Positions 5,704 to 6,621 of a stretch of 6,621 nt of DNA are shown one piece after another. The stretch spans positions 1-6,621 of the forward strand of contig CADBAC010000055.1 of the NCBI GenBank assembly GCA_902792495.1, given 5' to 3'. The DNA is from Ruminococcus flavefaciens. GTDB taxonomy: Bacteria > Bacillota > Clostridia > Oscillospirales > Ruminococcaceae. The notes under the pieces were generated by a model. That model searched no databases, was not told the DNA's origin, and saw only the letters and a program-made list of their open reading frames with translations. Within the stretch, counting starts at the first letter, position 1, and each line of letters opens with the position of its first letter. The position numbers and the translations under genes were made by a program.

Positions 5704-6501
5704 CTATATTTCGTATATAACTATCTCAGGCGGATTGAACAGCCTCAGCTTGCCGAGGCCTGCGGATACAAGAAGCTTTCTGCCGCCGAGATCGTATACT
5801 CCCTTTGCGTATTTCGGGAAGAATTTTCTCTCGGGGGAAAGTATCGCCTTACCGAAAAGTCTCACTACACCGCCGTGAACGTGACCGCTGAACGTGTAGT
5901 CAGCGCCCCATTCTGCGTAAGCCTCTCCGAAAAAGGGGTTATGCGCAAGAAGTATTACCTCTCCCTCGGGGCGATCGCCTACAAGCTGAGTGATATCGGC
6001 TTTTCTGAGCACTTTCAGATTCCTGTAGCTGTTATTTTTCTTGTATACATCGTGGCTTTCTTCAAGGCCGTAAACCGTGAAGCTGCTGTCTTTTGCGGTA
6101 ACTTTCACAGAATCGTTCCGCATCAGCACAACTCCGTATTTTACGGCTATATCGGTAAGTTCGGCTTTCAGCGCATCAGAGAGGTCCTGTTCGTGGTTGC
6201 CGAATATCATATAAACGGGAGCGACGGCGGAAAGACCTTTCAGGGTAGCTTCAGCCATTGAAAGGTCGGTCTCGTCCCTTGAAACAAGGTCGCCCGTCAG
6301 GAATATGATATCAGGCTTTTCCTCCCTGACCTTTTCGCATATCCTGCAATTCCCGCTGCCGAAGCGGCTTTTGTGGATATCGGATATATGCGCTATCCTT
6401 ATGCCGCTTCCAATTTTTTCGTGACGTACAGTCAGCAGGATTTTATTTTCGATAAATGCATATACTGCAAATGCAGCTATGAGAAATAAGATGATCTTCA
6501 C
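5704..6501 (-). CDS. Membrane-anchored calcineurin-like metallophosphoesterase (YkuE/YaeI-like)
   Basis: This 265-residue protein has an N-terminal hydrophobic anchor (2-22) and then a complete two-metal phosphoesterase core. The core carries DIH (D41, H43), GDLV (D71), GNHE (N102, H103), a histidine in LLAHNP (H187) and GHVHGG (H207, H209). All expected metal ligands are present, so it should be active. Related proteins such as YkuE and YaeI/LpxG-type enzymes act on phosphoesters at the membrane, but the substrate here cannot be told. The orientation of the anchor suggests a single span or uncleaved signal. The start codon is GTG at 6499-6501, with GAGGA (6512-6516) ten bases upstream and inside the last codons of the upstream gene. 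The 6-bp gap points to co-transcription and possible coupling. The stop codon is 2 bp from that of the convergent ytaF. Confidence 0.92.
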   Translation of the reverse strand: MKIILFLIAAFAVYAFIENKILLTVRHEKIGSGIRIAHISDIHKSRFGSGNCRICEKVREEKPDIIFLTGDLVSRDETDLSMAEATLKGLSAVAPVYMIFGNHEQDLSDALKAELTDIAVKYGVVLMRNDSVKVTAKDSSFTVYGLEESHDVYKKNNSYRNLKVLRKADITQLVGDRPEGEVILLAHNPFFGEAYAEWGADYTFSGHVHGGVVRLFGKAILSPERKFFPKYAKGVYDLGGRKLLVSAGLGKLRLFNPPEIVIYEI

Positions 6502-6507
6502 CGATAA

Positions 6508-6621
6508 TTATTCCTCATCTTCTGTTTCATCAGCTTCGATGACTACTTCGTTAGCCTCTTCAAGCTTTGCTTCTTCTTCGGCTTCCTTAGCCTGTTCTTC
6601 GGTAAGCTGCTCTACCTTTTC
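6508..6621 (-). CDS. C-terminal end of an unidentified protein with a glutamate-rich acidic tail, partial
   Basis: Only the last 37 residues and a TAA stop (6508-6510) are inside the window. This is the only minus-strand frame that stays open to the right edge. The translation is dominated by Glu, Ala and Asp (for example QAKEAEEEAKLEEANEV, ending ADETEDEE). That is typical of disordered acidic tails or charged helices on cytoplasmic proteins, and it does not identify a family. The stop is six bases upstream of the phosphoesterase GTG and its last codons supply that gene's ribosome binding site, so the two genes very probably share a transcript. Confidence 0.75.
   Translation of the reverse strand, partial: EKVEQLTEEQAKEAEEEAKLEEANEVVIEADETEDEE

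Noticed and set aside
5656..6261. Plus-strand open frame of 201 codons overlapping the end of ytaF
   Set aside because: It is antisense to the metallophosphoesterase gene, whose metal ligands are all intact. The frame has no convincing start context or family motif.
1..6621. A defence, toxin-antitoxin, CRISPR or mobile element system
   Set aside because: No repeats, integrase, transposase, nuclease or toxin-antitoxin pair is visible. The genes read as ordinary chromosomal functions.

Overview
The window looks like chromosomal DNA from a Clostridia-type Firmicute, most likely a Ruminococcus-like member of the Oscillospiraceae. Supporting signs are strong AGGAGG-type ribosome binding sites, sigma-A promoters with a perfect TATAAT, frequent ATA isoleucine codons at moderate GC, a lipoprotein of a style common in this group, and a YtaF homologue. 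The genus is an inference from style. No rRNA, tRNA, CRISPR array, insertion sequence or phage gene was seen.

Region 1 (about 1-4184, minus strand) reads as one operon. A good sigma-A promoter at 4156-4184 precedes a small unrecognised membrane protein (3393-4124). This is followed by the AAA+ ATPase ComM/YifB (1848-3380), an integral-membrane acyltransferase-3 protein (705-1832) and a SEDS-family RodA/FtsW glycosyltransferase that runs off the left edge (1-721). Gaps are 12 and 15 bp, then a 17-bp overlap, and no terminator lies between the genes. The set joins a DNA-recombination ATPase to two cell-envelope enzymes.

Region 2 (4205-5025, minus strand) is a single-gene unit. It has its own promoter (4997-5025), a secreted lipoprotein of unknown function that seems to contain two related beta-rich domains (4253-4918), and a strong intrinsic terminator (4205-4244). 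The terminator insulates it from the promoter of the ComM operon just downstream.

Region 3 (5090-5701, plus strand) is a YtaF-type member of the MntP/DUF204 membrane family, divergent from the lipoprotein gene. It ends only 2 bp from the stop codon of a convergent gene.

Region 4 (5704-6621, minus strand) holds a membrane-anchored calcineurin-like metallophosphoesterase with a GTG start. It sits 6 bp behind the acidic C-terminal tail of a gene that enters from the right edge. The two are probably co-transcribed.

Every stretch over 300 bases is covered by a gene. The largest non-coding gaps are 4125-4252 and 4919-5089, and both hold the regulatory sites described. I did not find a convincing new multi-gene system. 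The points most worth a second look are the composition of the ComM-acyltransferase-RodA operon with its unrecognised first gene, the apparent domain duplication in the lipoprotein, and the nearly abutting convergent stop codons.
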